From positions 1 through 64,000 of the forward strand of contig NZ_FPIR01000009.1 in NCBI RefSeq assembly GCF_900119155.1: a stretch of 64,000 bases of DNA, in the 5' to 3' direction. Positions 42,125 to 50,744 of this stretch are shown piece after piece. Source of the DNA: Ruminococcus sp. YE71. GTDB lineage: Bacteria; Bacillota; Clostridia; Oscillospirales; Ruminococcaceae. The number at the start of each line of letters is the position of its first letter. Position 1 is the stretch's first letter. A model generated the notes under the pieces. It was given only the letters and a program-made list of their open reading frames with translations, made no database searches and was not told where the DNA came from. A program made the translations under genes and the position numbers.

Positions 42125-43447
42125 ATGGCAGAAAGAACAGCCTGTCATTTGAAAATATCGGGGATGTACTGCATTCAGTGCGAGCATAGGATAGCCAAAG
42201 CCTTGCAGAATATTCGGGGCGTCCATAATATCAACGTCAGCTACAAAAAGGCAAAAGCAGACTTTGAAAGCGACGATTCCGTCACCTATGACAGCATCGT
42301 AAAAGTGATCGAAGATGAGGGATACAAGGTCGCAGGCACGGCGGACAGCGGCTTGCCGCTCAAAGGACTATTATCACTTGCGGCGATATTGGTACTCTAT
42401 GTGCTGCTGCAATATACAGGGCTGCTGAACAAACTCGCCCCCTCACAGCTTGCACAGTCGGGAATGGGCTACGGGACGCTGTTTCTCATAGGCGCTGTGA
42501 CCTCGGTGCATTGTATCGCCATGTGCGGCGGCATCAGCCTTTCCCAGAGCATACCCGATGAAGAAGACAGAAAAAGCTCCTTCTCCCGACCGCTTCTGTA
42601 CAACCTCGGACGGGTCGTGTCATATACGGCAATAGGAGCAGTCCTCGGCACGGCGGGATATTTCATCGGCGGAGGGGCGGCGGTATCGGTTCCGCTGACG
42701 GTTCAAGGACTAATCAAAATTATTGCAGGAGCCATGCTGCTTATCGTGGGGCTTCGGCTGGTCGGTGCGTTTTCATGGCTGCAAAGATTTTCTCTGCCGC
42801 TGCCGAAGACATTCATCAGAATGTTCGGCAGAGCCTCGGCAAAAGCAAAGACCCCTTTTCTGATCGGACTGCTGAACGGAATTATGCCCTGCGGACCGTT
42901 GCAGGCGATGTGGCTGATCGCTCTTGCAAGCGGAAGTCCCTTAAAGGGGGCGCTGTCAATGCTGCTGTTCAGTCTCGGGACTTTGCCGCTGATGCTGGGG
43001 CTTGGCTCTCTTGTGACGGCTCTCGGAAAGAAGTTTGCTCACGCAGTACAGAGCGTTGGAGCGGTGACCGTAGCAGGTATGGGACTTGCACTGCTGACAC
43101 AGGGCGGCGTATTGAGCGGTGTTCTGCCGACAGCGCTTGTATCGGCAGGCAGGGCTGCCGACACAGCGGTGAACATCGGCGGCGTGCAGATAGCCGAAAG
43201 CGAGCTGACATCGGGCAAATATCCCGAGATAACCGTTCAGGCAGGGGTTCCCGTCCGCTGGAATATCCACGCCGAAAAAAGCAGCATCAACGGCTGCAAC
43301 TACATGATCGTCTGTAAAGACCTCGGTCTGGAATATGAATTTCATGAGGGCAATAATATAATAGAATTTGTCCCGAAAAGCAAAGGCGATTTCACTTATT
43401 CCTGCCGGATGGGAATGGTATACGGAAAAATACACGTTACGGAGTGA
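42125..43447 (+). CDS. HMA domain / TauE-SafE-like membrane / cupredoxin fusion (copper handling)
   Basis: 440 residues. An HMA domain (about 4-70) has the metal motif GMYCIQC. A membrane domain (about 80-340, six to seven helices) carries CIAMCGG and NGIMPCGPLQ motifs of the SafE/DsbD-like family. A cupredoxin-like domain (about 360-440) ends SCRMGMVYGKIHV, with Cys and Met copper ligands. GAGGTGAGG favours the ATG at 42125. Together with the P-type ATPase 6 nt downstream it should bind and move copper or silver at the membrane. Confidence 0.88.
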   Translation: MAERTACHLKISGMYCIQCEHRIAKALQNIRGVHNINVSYKKAKADFESDDSVTYDSIVKVIEDEGYKVAGTADSGLPLKGLLSLAAILVLYVLLQYTGLLNKLAPSQLAQSGMGYGTLFLIGAVTSVHCIAMCGGISLSQSIPDEEDRKSSFSRPLLYNLGRVVSYTAIGAVLGTAGYFIGGGAAVSVPLTVQGLIKIIAGAMLLIVGLRLVGAFSWLQRFSLPLPKTFIRMFGRASAKAKTPFLIGLLNGIMPCGPLQAMWLIALASGSPLKGALSMLLFSLGTLPLMLGLGSLVTALGKKFAHAVQSVGAVTVAGMGLALLTQGGVLSGVLPTALVSAGRAADTAVNIGGVQIAESELTSGKYPEITVQAGVPVRWNIHAEKSSINGCNYMIVCKDLGLEYEFHEGNNIIEFVPKSKGDFTYSCRMGMVYGKIHVTE

Positions 43448-43453
43448 GGATAA

Positions 43454-45769
43454 ATGGAACAGTATAATGTAACGGGAATGAGCTGTGCCGCTTGCAGCAC
43501 AAGAGTCGAAAAGGCAGTCTCGGCGGTGGAAGGAGTCTCCTCTGTGTCGGTGAGTCTTCTGGCAAATTCAATGGGCGTTGAGGGTACGGCAAGTCCGTCT
43601 GAGATCATCAGAGCCGTGGAAAATGCCGGCTACGGTGCATCAGTAAAAGGCAGAGAAAGATCGGCAAAGAGCGCTGACGAGCTTGACGACAAGGAAACGC
43701 CCATGATGATAAAGCGCCTCATCGCATCGGTCATCGTGCTGCTGCCGCTGATGTATCTTTCCATGGGACACATGATGTTGGGCTGGAAATTACCGCCGTT
43801 TTTTGACGGAAATCACGTGGCAATGGGGCTTGTGCAGCTTCTGCTGACAGCGGTTATCATGGTAATAAACCAGAAATTCTTCATCAGCGGATTTAAGGCT
43901 GTTATCCACAGAAGCCCGAATATGGATACACTTGTGGCGACGGGCTCGGGAATTTCGTTTCTCCGGAGCGTATATGTGCTGTTCCACATGACGGGGGCAG
44001 TCGCCGCAGGAGATGAAGAAGCCGTCATGAGCGATATGATGAACTTCTACTTTGAAGCGGCGGCGATGATACTTACGCTCATCACAGTCGGTAAAACCCT
44101 TGAAGCCTACTCCAAGGGAAAGACCACAAACGCGCTCAGAGGGCTTATGGAGCTTTCCCCGAAAACGGCGGTGGTCGAGCGTAACGGCAGGGAGCAGACG
44201 ATCCCTGCGGAGCAGGTACAGATCGGCGATGTGTTTGTGGTGCGCCCCGGGGAGCATATCCCTGTTGACGGCGTGGTCATTGACGGCACCAGTGCGGTGG
44301 ATGAATCGGCACTGACAGGAGAGAGCATACCCGCAGACAAAATCACGGGCGGCTGCGTTTCGGCAGGCACGGTCAATCAGTCGGGATCTCTGCGGTGTAG
44401 GGCGGTCAAGGTGGGTGAGAACACAACGCTTTCACAGATCATCAGAATGGTCAGCGATGCCGCCGCAACAAAAGCACCTGTCGCCAAACTTGCAGACAGA
44501 GTGTCGGGGGTATTCGTGCCTGCGGTCATCGGCATTTCGCTTGTGACGCTGGTGATCTGGCTTGCCGTCGGGCAGACGGTCGGCTATGCGCTCGCCCGTG
44601 CGATCTCTGTTCTTGTCATCAGCTGTCCGTGCGCCCTCGGACTTGCAACACCTGTTTCGATAATGGTGGGCAGCGGAGTTGGTGCAAAGAACGGTATTCT
44701 TTTCAAGACTGCGGTTTCCCTCGAAGAAACAGGCAAGGCGCAGATCGTTGTTCTCGACAAGACAGGTACGATCACGAAAGGTGAGCCTTCTGTCACGGAC
44801 ATTATCCCGTTAAATACTGACGAAAAAACGCTTATCGAAACGGCGTACGCACTTGAACAGAAAAGCGAACACCCACTTGCGAAAGCGATCGTCACATATG
44901 CAGAGGGGCATGAAACTGTGCTGTCAAATGTCACGGATTTCAAGGCACTCTACGGCAGCGGACTGACCGCAAGGCTCGGGAACACCGCATATTTCGGCGG
45001 AAACGCGGAGTTTATCGGAAGCAAGGTAACGATCTCCGATGAAGTGAAAGAGACAGCTCAAAAACTTGCGGACGAGGGCAAAACGCCGCTGTTCTTTGCG
45101 GACGAGAGGCGGCTTTTCGGCATGATCGCCGTTGCCGATACGATCAAGGAGGATTCTCCCGAAGCGATCGCTCAGTTCAGAAAAATGGGGCTGAAAACCG
45201 TAATGCTGACGGGTGACAACGAGCGCACGGCAAATGCGATAGGCAGACAAGTCGGCGTGGATATGGTCATCGCAGGCGTTCTGCCGAATGAGAAGGAGAG
45301 CGTTGTGCGCCGACTGCAAGAACAGGGCAAGGTGGCAATGATCGGTGACGGCATCAACGATACCCCCGCGCTGACAAGGGCTGACATCGGTATCGCTATC
45401 GGCGCAGGAACTGACATTGCAATTGATGCCGCAGATGTTGTGCTGATGAAAAGTCGTTTGACCGACGCTGCCGCAGCGCTCAGACTCAGCCGCAGGACTA
45501 TGCGCAATATCAGGCAGAATCTGTTCTGGGCGTTCATTTACAATGTCATCGGTATACCTCTTGCGGCGGGTGCTTATATCAGGCTGTTCGGCTGGGAGCT
45601 CAAACCCATGTTCGGGGCAGCAGCGATGAGCTTGTCAAGCGTTTCGGTGGTGACGAACGCACTCAGGCTCAACCTTGCGAAAATATTTGATACAAAAAAT
45701 GACAGACCCCGAAAGGACACGGTGAGAGAATTGAACATGATATCCACGGCGTGGGAATGTATGCGGTGA
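43454..45769 (+). CDS. copA: Copper-translocating P-type ATPase with altered C-terminal tail
   Basis: 771 residues. The N-terminal HMA has GMSCAAC; the transmembrane CPC motif is SCPCALGLATP, phosphorylation Asp in DKTGT, with TGES, HP (SEHPLAK) and GDGINDTP motifs: all catalytic elements present. The last 20 or so residues do not look like a CopA tail; they run over a junction with a histidine-kinase remnant at about 45700-45725 read in another frame. The pump core (to about residue 745) appears complete, so it may still be functional. Role: copper export. Confidence 0.92.
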   Translation: MEQYNVTGMSCAACSTRVEKAVSAVEGVSSVSVSLLANSMGVEGTASPSEIIRAVENAGYGASVKGRERSAKSADELDDKETPMMIKRLIASVIVLLPLMYLSMGHMMLGWKLPPFFDGNHVAMGLVQLLLTAVIMVINQKFFISGFKAVIHRSPNMDTLVATGSGISFLRSVYVLFHMTGAVAAGDEEAVMSDMMNFYFEAAAMILTLITVGKTLEAYSKGKTTNALRGLMELSPKTAVVERNGREQTIPAEQVQIGDVFVVRPGEHIPVDGVVIDGTSAVDESALTGESIPADKITGGCVSAGTVNQSGSLRCRAVKVGENTTLSQIIRMVSDAAATKAPVAKLADRVSGVFVPAVIGISLVTLVIWLAVGQTVGYALARAISVLVISCPCALGLATPVSIMVGSGVGAKNGILFKTAVSLEETGKAQIVVLDKTGTITKGEPSVTDIIPLNTDEKTLIETAYALEQKSEHPLAKAIVTYAEGHETVLSNVTDFKALYGSGLTARLGNTAYFGGNAEFIGSKVTISDEVKETAQKLADEGKTPLFFADERRLFGMIAVADTIKEDSPEAIAQFRKMGLKTVMLTGDNERTANAIGRQVGVDMVIAGVLPNEKESVVRRLQEQGKVAMIGDGINDTPALTRADIGIAIGAGTDIAIDAADVVLMKSRLTDAAAALRLSRRTMRNIRQNLFWAFIYNVIGIPLAAGAYIRLFGWELKPMFGAAAMSLSSVSVVTNALRLNLAKIFDTKNDRPRKDTVRELNMISTAWECMR

Positions 45770-46889
45770 ATGACGGTTATTTTCTGAAAATTCTCGACAG
45801 CCAGAAAAATGTGCTGTGGGATATCGAGCAGCACGATATGGCTTGCTGTGAGGACATGATGCAGACGATCCGGGCGGATATGGAGCGTCTGAGAGATTCG
45901 GGCGGAAGCTTTGTTTCTCATGAATATCATATGTACAGCAGTCAGATGCTTGTGGGATATGCCGAGATCATGTATTACACGCCGTATTATATGAATGAGA
46001 ATGCGTTTCAGTTTATGGATTCGCTGAACATCATACTTCCGCTGACAGGCATTGTTTCTGTCCTTGCGGCGGTCTTCACGGGTATACTGTTTGCAAGGCG
46101 CATCACCGCACCGATACATGATGTGATCTGGCATACGCAAAAAATAGCGGAGGGCGATTTCAGCTCACCCGATGAAAACAGCGTCAATTCCGCCGAGCTT
46201 TACGAGCTGTCAAGGGCTGTCACGACAATGTCGGAAACGCTTGAACGTCAGGAAAAGCTGAGTACTCGTCTGACGGGCGATGTGGCTCACGAGCTGCGCA
46301 CTCCCCTGACGAATATCGCATCGCATTTAGAGATGATGTGCGAAGGGATATGGGAGCCGACACCCGAACGGCTGACAGGCTGCTATGAGGAAATACAGCG
46401 CATTTCGGGACTTGTGGACGATATGGAAAAGCTGCACAGGATAGATGCCGAGCAGCTCATTCTGAATAAGACGGTATTCGGCATAAAGCCGCTTATTGAG
46501 AACACAGTGTCGCTGTTTGAGAACGAAACGGCCGCAAAAGGGCTGACCGTGAGTATAAACTGCGGTGATATCACGGTCTGTGCCGACCATGACAGGATAG
46601 CACAGGTCGTGACGAATCTGCTGTCCAATGCGGTGAAATATTCCGAAAAGGGCGGACATATCCATATCATTGCGGAAATGCTGACAATTCTTTCCGACTG
46701 ACAGTAAATGACACGGGTATCGGCATCATGCCCGATGATCTGCCGCATATCTTCGAGCGATTTTACCGTGCAGACAAGTCACGAAACCGCAGCACAGGCG
46801 GCTCGGGCGTGGGGCTCGCGGTCGCAAAGGCAATAATTGATGCTCACGGCGGAGCGATATCCGCAGAGAGCGGATACGGAAAAGGCAGC
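45704..46889 (+). pseudogene. Sensor histidine kinase remnant (5' truncated, frameshifted, 3' fused)
   Basis: The frame is open from 45704 as GERIEHDIHGVGMYAVNDGYFL, part of an outer sensor domain; the first membrane helix and start are missing. A membrane helix (NIILPLTGIVSVLAAVFTGI), HAMP, HisKA box (AHELRTPLTNI) and HATPase N-box (TNLLSNAVKYSE) follow. The frame breaks at about 46672-46680 (one base, perhaps a G, appears lost) and resumes as NDTGIGIMPDD to GSGVGLAVAK. At GYGKGS (46889) it passes directly into a nitroreductase sequence. No response-regulator gene is nearby. Nonfunctional as written. Confidence 0.8.
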
Positions 46890-47282
46890 CCTGTCATAAT
46901 CGCTGTGACGGACAAAAAGTGCAGAGATGCAATATCGGACGCCAACAGAAAGACAGGCGGCTGGAACGAAGGATTTGACCCGTTCTACGGCGCACCCGTG
47001 ATCCTGATCGTGCTTGCGGATAAGAGTGTTCCCACCTATGTTTATGACGGCTCGCTGGTACTCGGGAATCTGATGAATGCCGCTGAGAGCCTTGGCGTGG
47101 CAAGCATCTGGATACACAGAGCAAAGGAGAAATTCGAGTCCGAGTTCGGTAAGGAAATACTTAAAAGCCTCGGTATCAGCGGCGATTACGAGGGTATCGG
47201 TCACTGTGCTCTGGGCTATGCCGCTGAGCCTGCAAAGGATGCTCCGCCAAGAAAAGAGAATTATATTTACCGTATAAAGTAA
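46890..47282 (+). pseudogene. Nitroreductase-family remnant, N-terminus lost, fused to a kinase fragment
   Basis: About 130 residues matching the middle and end of a nitroreductase: VIIAVTDKK, DPFYGAPVILIVLADKS, DGSLVLGNLMNAA, SIWIHRAKEKF and GHCALGYA near the end. The usual first ~45 residues, which hold the RRSIR-type FMN-binding start, are absent. The frame is continuous with the upstream kinase fragment, so this is a deletion junction rather than an independent gene. Confidence 0.75.
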
Positions 47283-47404
47283 GATCGGGCATATATCAAT
47301 GGCTTTTATGTGACTCGGCGCACCTATAAACCGTTCCGCACAAGTCATGATCGGAATTGCGGAGCATACCGCGACCGACAGATACCCTATTGGACAGAAT
47401 AACA

Positions 47405-47450
47405 AACAAGCTCCGATACGCTGTTCACTGAACCGCGCTCGGAGCTTGTT
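47405..47450. terminator. Bidirectional terminator between convergent remnants
   Basis: Twelve-bp arms AACAAGCTCCGA and TCGGAGCTTGTT with a 22-nt loop. It separates the nitroreductase remnant (+) and the binding-protein remnant (-). Confidence 0.75.
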
Positions 47451-47469
47451 TTGCTGCACAAATATCGGT

Positions 47470-48254
47470 TTACTTCAATTTGATCGCAGCTACATCAACA
47501 TGATTAGGGATACTGTTGAAGGTGTACGAAGCGATCTTATCGCTGTTATAGACCGCATATTCGTTGCGGTAATTCAGCGGAATGATAACACTGCTCTCGT
47601 TGGCAGAGTTCAGAGCCTTGGTATATATCTCCTGTATTTTTGCGTTGTCATCGTAGGTATAAAGCCCCTTGATAAGCTCTTTAGCCTCGTTGTCCGACAT
47701 GGAAGCAAGCGCTTTTGCCACCTGCGGGTCGGTGGAGTAGATGCCGTCTGTCGCCGTGTAGTCGGTGGAGGGGTACATATTCGCCACGAAGGTGTAGGGG
47801 TTATACGGGAACCAGTAGCTCATGTAGGCGGTCATCTCATAGTTCACCTGCGAGAATACCTTGTCAAAGAAGGTCATCAGATCGAGAGGGTCGGTCTTGA
47901 CCTCGATGCCGAGCTCCTGCATCGTCTGCTGATAGTAGAGCACCACATCATCATAAACACCCGTTGCGGGATAGGTTATCGTGTAGGAAAGTTCCGTGCC
48001 GTTCTTGTCACGGACACCGTCGCCGTTTGAGTCCTTCCAGCCGTTGTCTTCGAGGAGCTTCACGGCTTCATCAAAGTTATATTCGGGAGTTCTGGTATCA
48101 TACTTGCAGAACGGCATATCCGAGGGCATGACCGAATCGGCAGGGGTACGCAGTCCCGAATAGATATTCTCGGCGACCGCCGCCTTGTCGAGCGACATCT
48201 GGATAGCGGTGCGGACGTTCACATCGTCAAGCCCCTTTACATCGTCGTTCAGCG
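47470..48254 (-). pseudogene. Oligopeptide/nickel-type solute-binding protein remnant (C-terminal half)
   Basis: About 260 residues of a family 5 solute-binding protein, from ALNDDVKGLDDVNVRTAIQM to the C-terminus. It includes KYDTRTPEYNFDEAVKLLED and NGTELSYTITYPATG, typical of the second lobe. The signal peptide and first lobe (roughly 250-300 residues in relatives) are missing, and the sequence joins the end of an ABC ATPase fragment around 48255-48265. It was presumably the binding protein of the importer at 49-50.7 kb. Confidence 0.8.
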
Positions 48255-48990
48255 CGATGGACCCTCCCGAAACAGCAGACTTGCTTCCGCAAGCTGTTTT
48301 GTGTAGTCCTGCCGAGGATCTTTGAACACATCGAGGGTTCTTCCCTGCTCGATGATACTGCCCGACTCCATGACAGCGACTTTATCACAAAGCCTTGACG
48401 CAACTCCGAAATCGTGAGTGACAACTATCATGGACATTCCCTCTTTCCTCAGCCGCTCAAGCTCACCGAGTATCATGTATTCGCTCGGGGCTTTGCATTA
48501 TCGTGACCGCGATCATCACACGCTGAAGCATACCGCCCGAAAGCTCGTCGGGATAGCTGTCCGTGATCTTTCTCAGATCGGTAAGATTGACGCTTTTCAG
48601 GGCGCTGTCAAGCCGCTCGTAAAACTCCCGCTTCGCCCTGCTGCCTTTAAGCTCAAAGCCCATTTCTATCTGCCTGCCAAGTTTTATCATCGGCGCAAAT
48701 GCCGTCATGGGGTTTTGTGTTATCATGGCGATCTGCCGTCCCCGATAGCCTTTCGGGAGCTTCGCATTTCTGCCGAGCATCTCCCGATCCTTCCATCTTA
48801 TACTGCCGTTCACTCTGAATATCCGACTGTTCAGCAGCCTCATGACAGCCTTGCTTGTCAGACTTTTTCCGCTGCCGCTTTCGCCTATAAGACCGAGAGT
48901 TTCACCCTTGCCGACCTCAAAGCTGATACCCTTTACCAGCTGTTCCTTTGTGGAACGAGCCGTTATCTCAAGATCGTTTACTTTCAGCAT
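48255..48990 (-). pseudogene. Oligopeptide/nickel ABC importer ATPase, Walker B region deleted
   Basis: Starts at the ATG at 48990 after GGGAGGG. Walker A GESGSGKS, Q-loop ITQNP and signature LSGGMLQRV are intact. After VTIMQSPE the frame meets a junction (about 48480-48490) where some 14 codons expected to hold Walker B (IIADEPTTAID-like) are gone and the frame shifts. SEYMILGELERLRKEG and the switch VVTHD continue in the other frame to 48255. Loss of Walker B would abolish ATP hydrolysis. A partner second ATPase gene expected in such operons is absent. Confidence 0.8.
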
Positions 48991-48991
48991 A

Positions 48992-49810
48992 TCAGCCCTC
49001 CCTCGGGTCACAGATGTCACGGAGCGCTTCTCCGAAAAGGTTGAAGCCTGCTGCCGCAAACAGGATACAAAGCCCTGGATAAAGTATCAGCTCGGGGTGG
49101 CTGAATATCAGCTTGTTGGCATTAACGAGCATAGCGCCCCATTCCGCAGTACCCGTTTCAAGCCCCAGCCCGAGAAATGCGTAGCTCGATATCATGATGA
49201 TGACCCCCGAAAGCCCCGTGCTGTACAGCACCAGCAGATGCGGAAAGATATACGGTATGATATGCTTCATGATGATGCGAAGTTCCGAACAGCCCGACAT
49301 ACGGCAGGCGATGATATACGGCTTTGATTTTTCACGCAGCACATAGGTGCGAACCACCTGCGCGTTCCATACCCACATCGCGATAACTATTGAGACAACT
49401 ATGCTGAGAGCCTTCGATTCAAACAGTCCCACAAGCATCATCGCCACAAGAAATGGCGGCAGCGCCATGAAAATATTCGATATGATAACAAACGCTTTAT
49501 CAACGATACCGCCGATATATGCGCACACAGTCGCAAGCAGGACGCTTATGACCGCAATCGCTGCTATCGTCGGAAGTGCTATCGCCATCGACACTCTCGA
49601 ACCGTAAATGAGCCTTGAAGCGATACATCTCCCCATATCGTCCGTGCCGAGAGGATACTGCTCCGACGGCTCGGCGAATTTCTGCATGATATTCACTTTG
49701 TTCGGATCGTTCGGTGTAAGGTGCGGCGCATATATCATAGCAAATAATACTGCAAGCATCATCAGCAGTCCGATGACCGCCTGCGGTTTACGAAGTATTT
49801 TACCTGTCAT
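48992..49810 (-). CDS. Oligopeptide/nickel ABC importer permease (NikC/DppC type)
   Basis: 272 residues, about six helices; the LGTDDMGRCIASRLIYGSR N-terminal signature and an EAA-like loop (ACRMSGCSELRIIMKHIIP) define DppC/NikC permeases. The ATG at 49810 has AGGAG upstream; an in-frame GTG at 49816 is less likely. It overlaps the preceding permease by 11 nt. The permease looks intact, but its ATPase and binding protein are broken, so the importer is probably dead. Confidence 0.88.
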   Translation of the reverse strand: MTGKILRKPQAVIGLLMMLAVLFAMIYAPHLTPNDPNKVNIMQKFAEPSEQYPLGTDDMGRCIASRLIYGSRVSMAIALPTIAAIAVISVLLATVCAYIGGIVDKAFVIISNIFMALPPFLVAMMLVGLFESKALSIVVSIVIAMWVWNAQVVRTYVLREKSKPYIIACRMSGCSELRIIMKHIIPYIFPHLLVLYSTGLSGVIIMISSYAFLGLGLETGTAEWGAMLVNANKLIFSHPELILYPGLCILFAAAGFNLFGEALRDICDPREG

Positions 49811-50744
49811 ACGCACGCTCCTTAGCCTGCTCCTTCGGGTCCAGAACAGTATTGATGACCTCAGCGAGGAAATTCACAGCAACCAATATGACAGCGATCA
49901 CAAGCACGCAGGCGTTGACTGTCACCGTATCCCTCGAACCGAGCGCCGTGACGAGCATCGAGCCGACACCCGGGATAGAGAACACAAATTCTATCATGGC
50001 ACTTCCCGCTATCGTGAAGCCGAAGCTCTGCCCGAGTAATGTCACCAGCGGTGGAAGTGCATATCTGCTGACCATTCCTGCGATCTTTCTCTCGAAAATG
50101 CCTCTCGCCCTTGCGTACATGACAAAATCGCTGTTGTAGCCGTCAAGGAGCGATGAGCGGAACACCCGTATATTTGCCGAGGCTGTCGGTATCGCTATCG
50201 CAAGTGACGGAAGAACAAAATCTTTGATATTCTCCGCACCCATGATGCTGAACCACGGAAGCTGCACCACAAATGCGATCATCAGCATAAATCCTATCCA
50301 GTAATTCGGCACGGACATACAAACTATCCCGAAAAGATATATCGTCTTGTCCGCAAATCCGCCCTTGCGTGAGGCTGAAAGAACCCCGAGAGGTATACTC
50401 AGCAGAGCTGTGAACAGCAAGGAAATGAACGCCAGCGTGACCGTAGGCTTCAGTGAAGCTGTCAGCTCGTCAATGATCGGTTTTCCCGTATTGTAGGAGT
50501 TCCCGAAATCGCCTTTGACAGCTTTGCCGAGCCAGCTGATATACTGCTCCCCGAAAGGTTTGTCAAGCCCCAGTTCATGCCTGACCTCGGTGACCTGCTC
50601 GGCGGTGGGACGTGTGTACCGCCGCACTGCGAGCGCCTGCCCTGCGTCAACTGGCGAAAGGCTCGTATAAAAGAACGTCAGCAAGGTCACACCGAACAGC
50701 ACCACCAACAGAACAGCAAGCCTTGATATGATGCGTTTTATCAT
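49800..50744 (-). CDS. Oligopeptide/nickel ABC importer permease (NikB/DppB type)
   Basis: 314 residues with an N-terminal helix, LGLDKPFGEQYISWLGKAVKGDFG typical of DppB/NikB, five further helices, an EAA-like loop (ARGIFERKIAGMVSRYALPP) and a PGVGSMLVTA end region. The start overlaps the stop of the ABC exporter gene (ATGA), so exporter and importer belong to one operon under the TetR regulator. Such a pairing suggests release and re-uptake of a small molecule, for example a metallophore; this is speculative. Confidence 0.88.
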   Translation of the reverse strand: MIKRIISRLAVLLVVLFGVTLLTFFYTSLSPVDAGQALAVRRYTRPTAEQVTEVRHELGLDKPFGEQYISWLGKAVKGDFGNSYNTGKPIIDELTASLKPTVTLAFISLLFTALLSIPLGVLSASRKGGFADKTIYLFGIVCMSVPNYWIGFMLMIAFVVQLPWFSIMGAENIKDFVLPSLAIAIPTASANIRVFRSSLLDGYNSDFVMYARARGIFERKIAGMVSRYALPPLVTLLGQSFGFTIAGSAMIEFVFSIPGVGSMLVTALGSRDTVTVNACVLVIAVILVAVNFLAEVINTVLDPKEQAKERAYDR

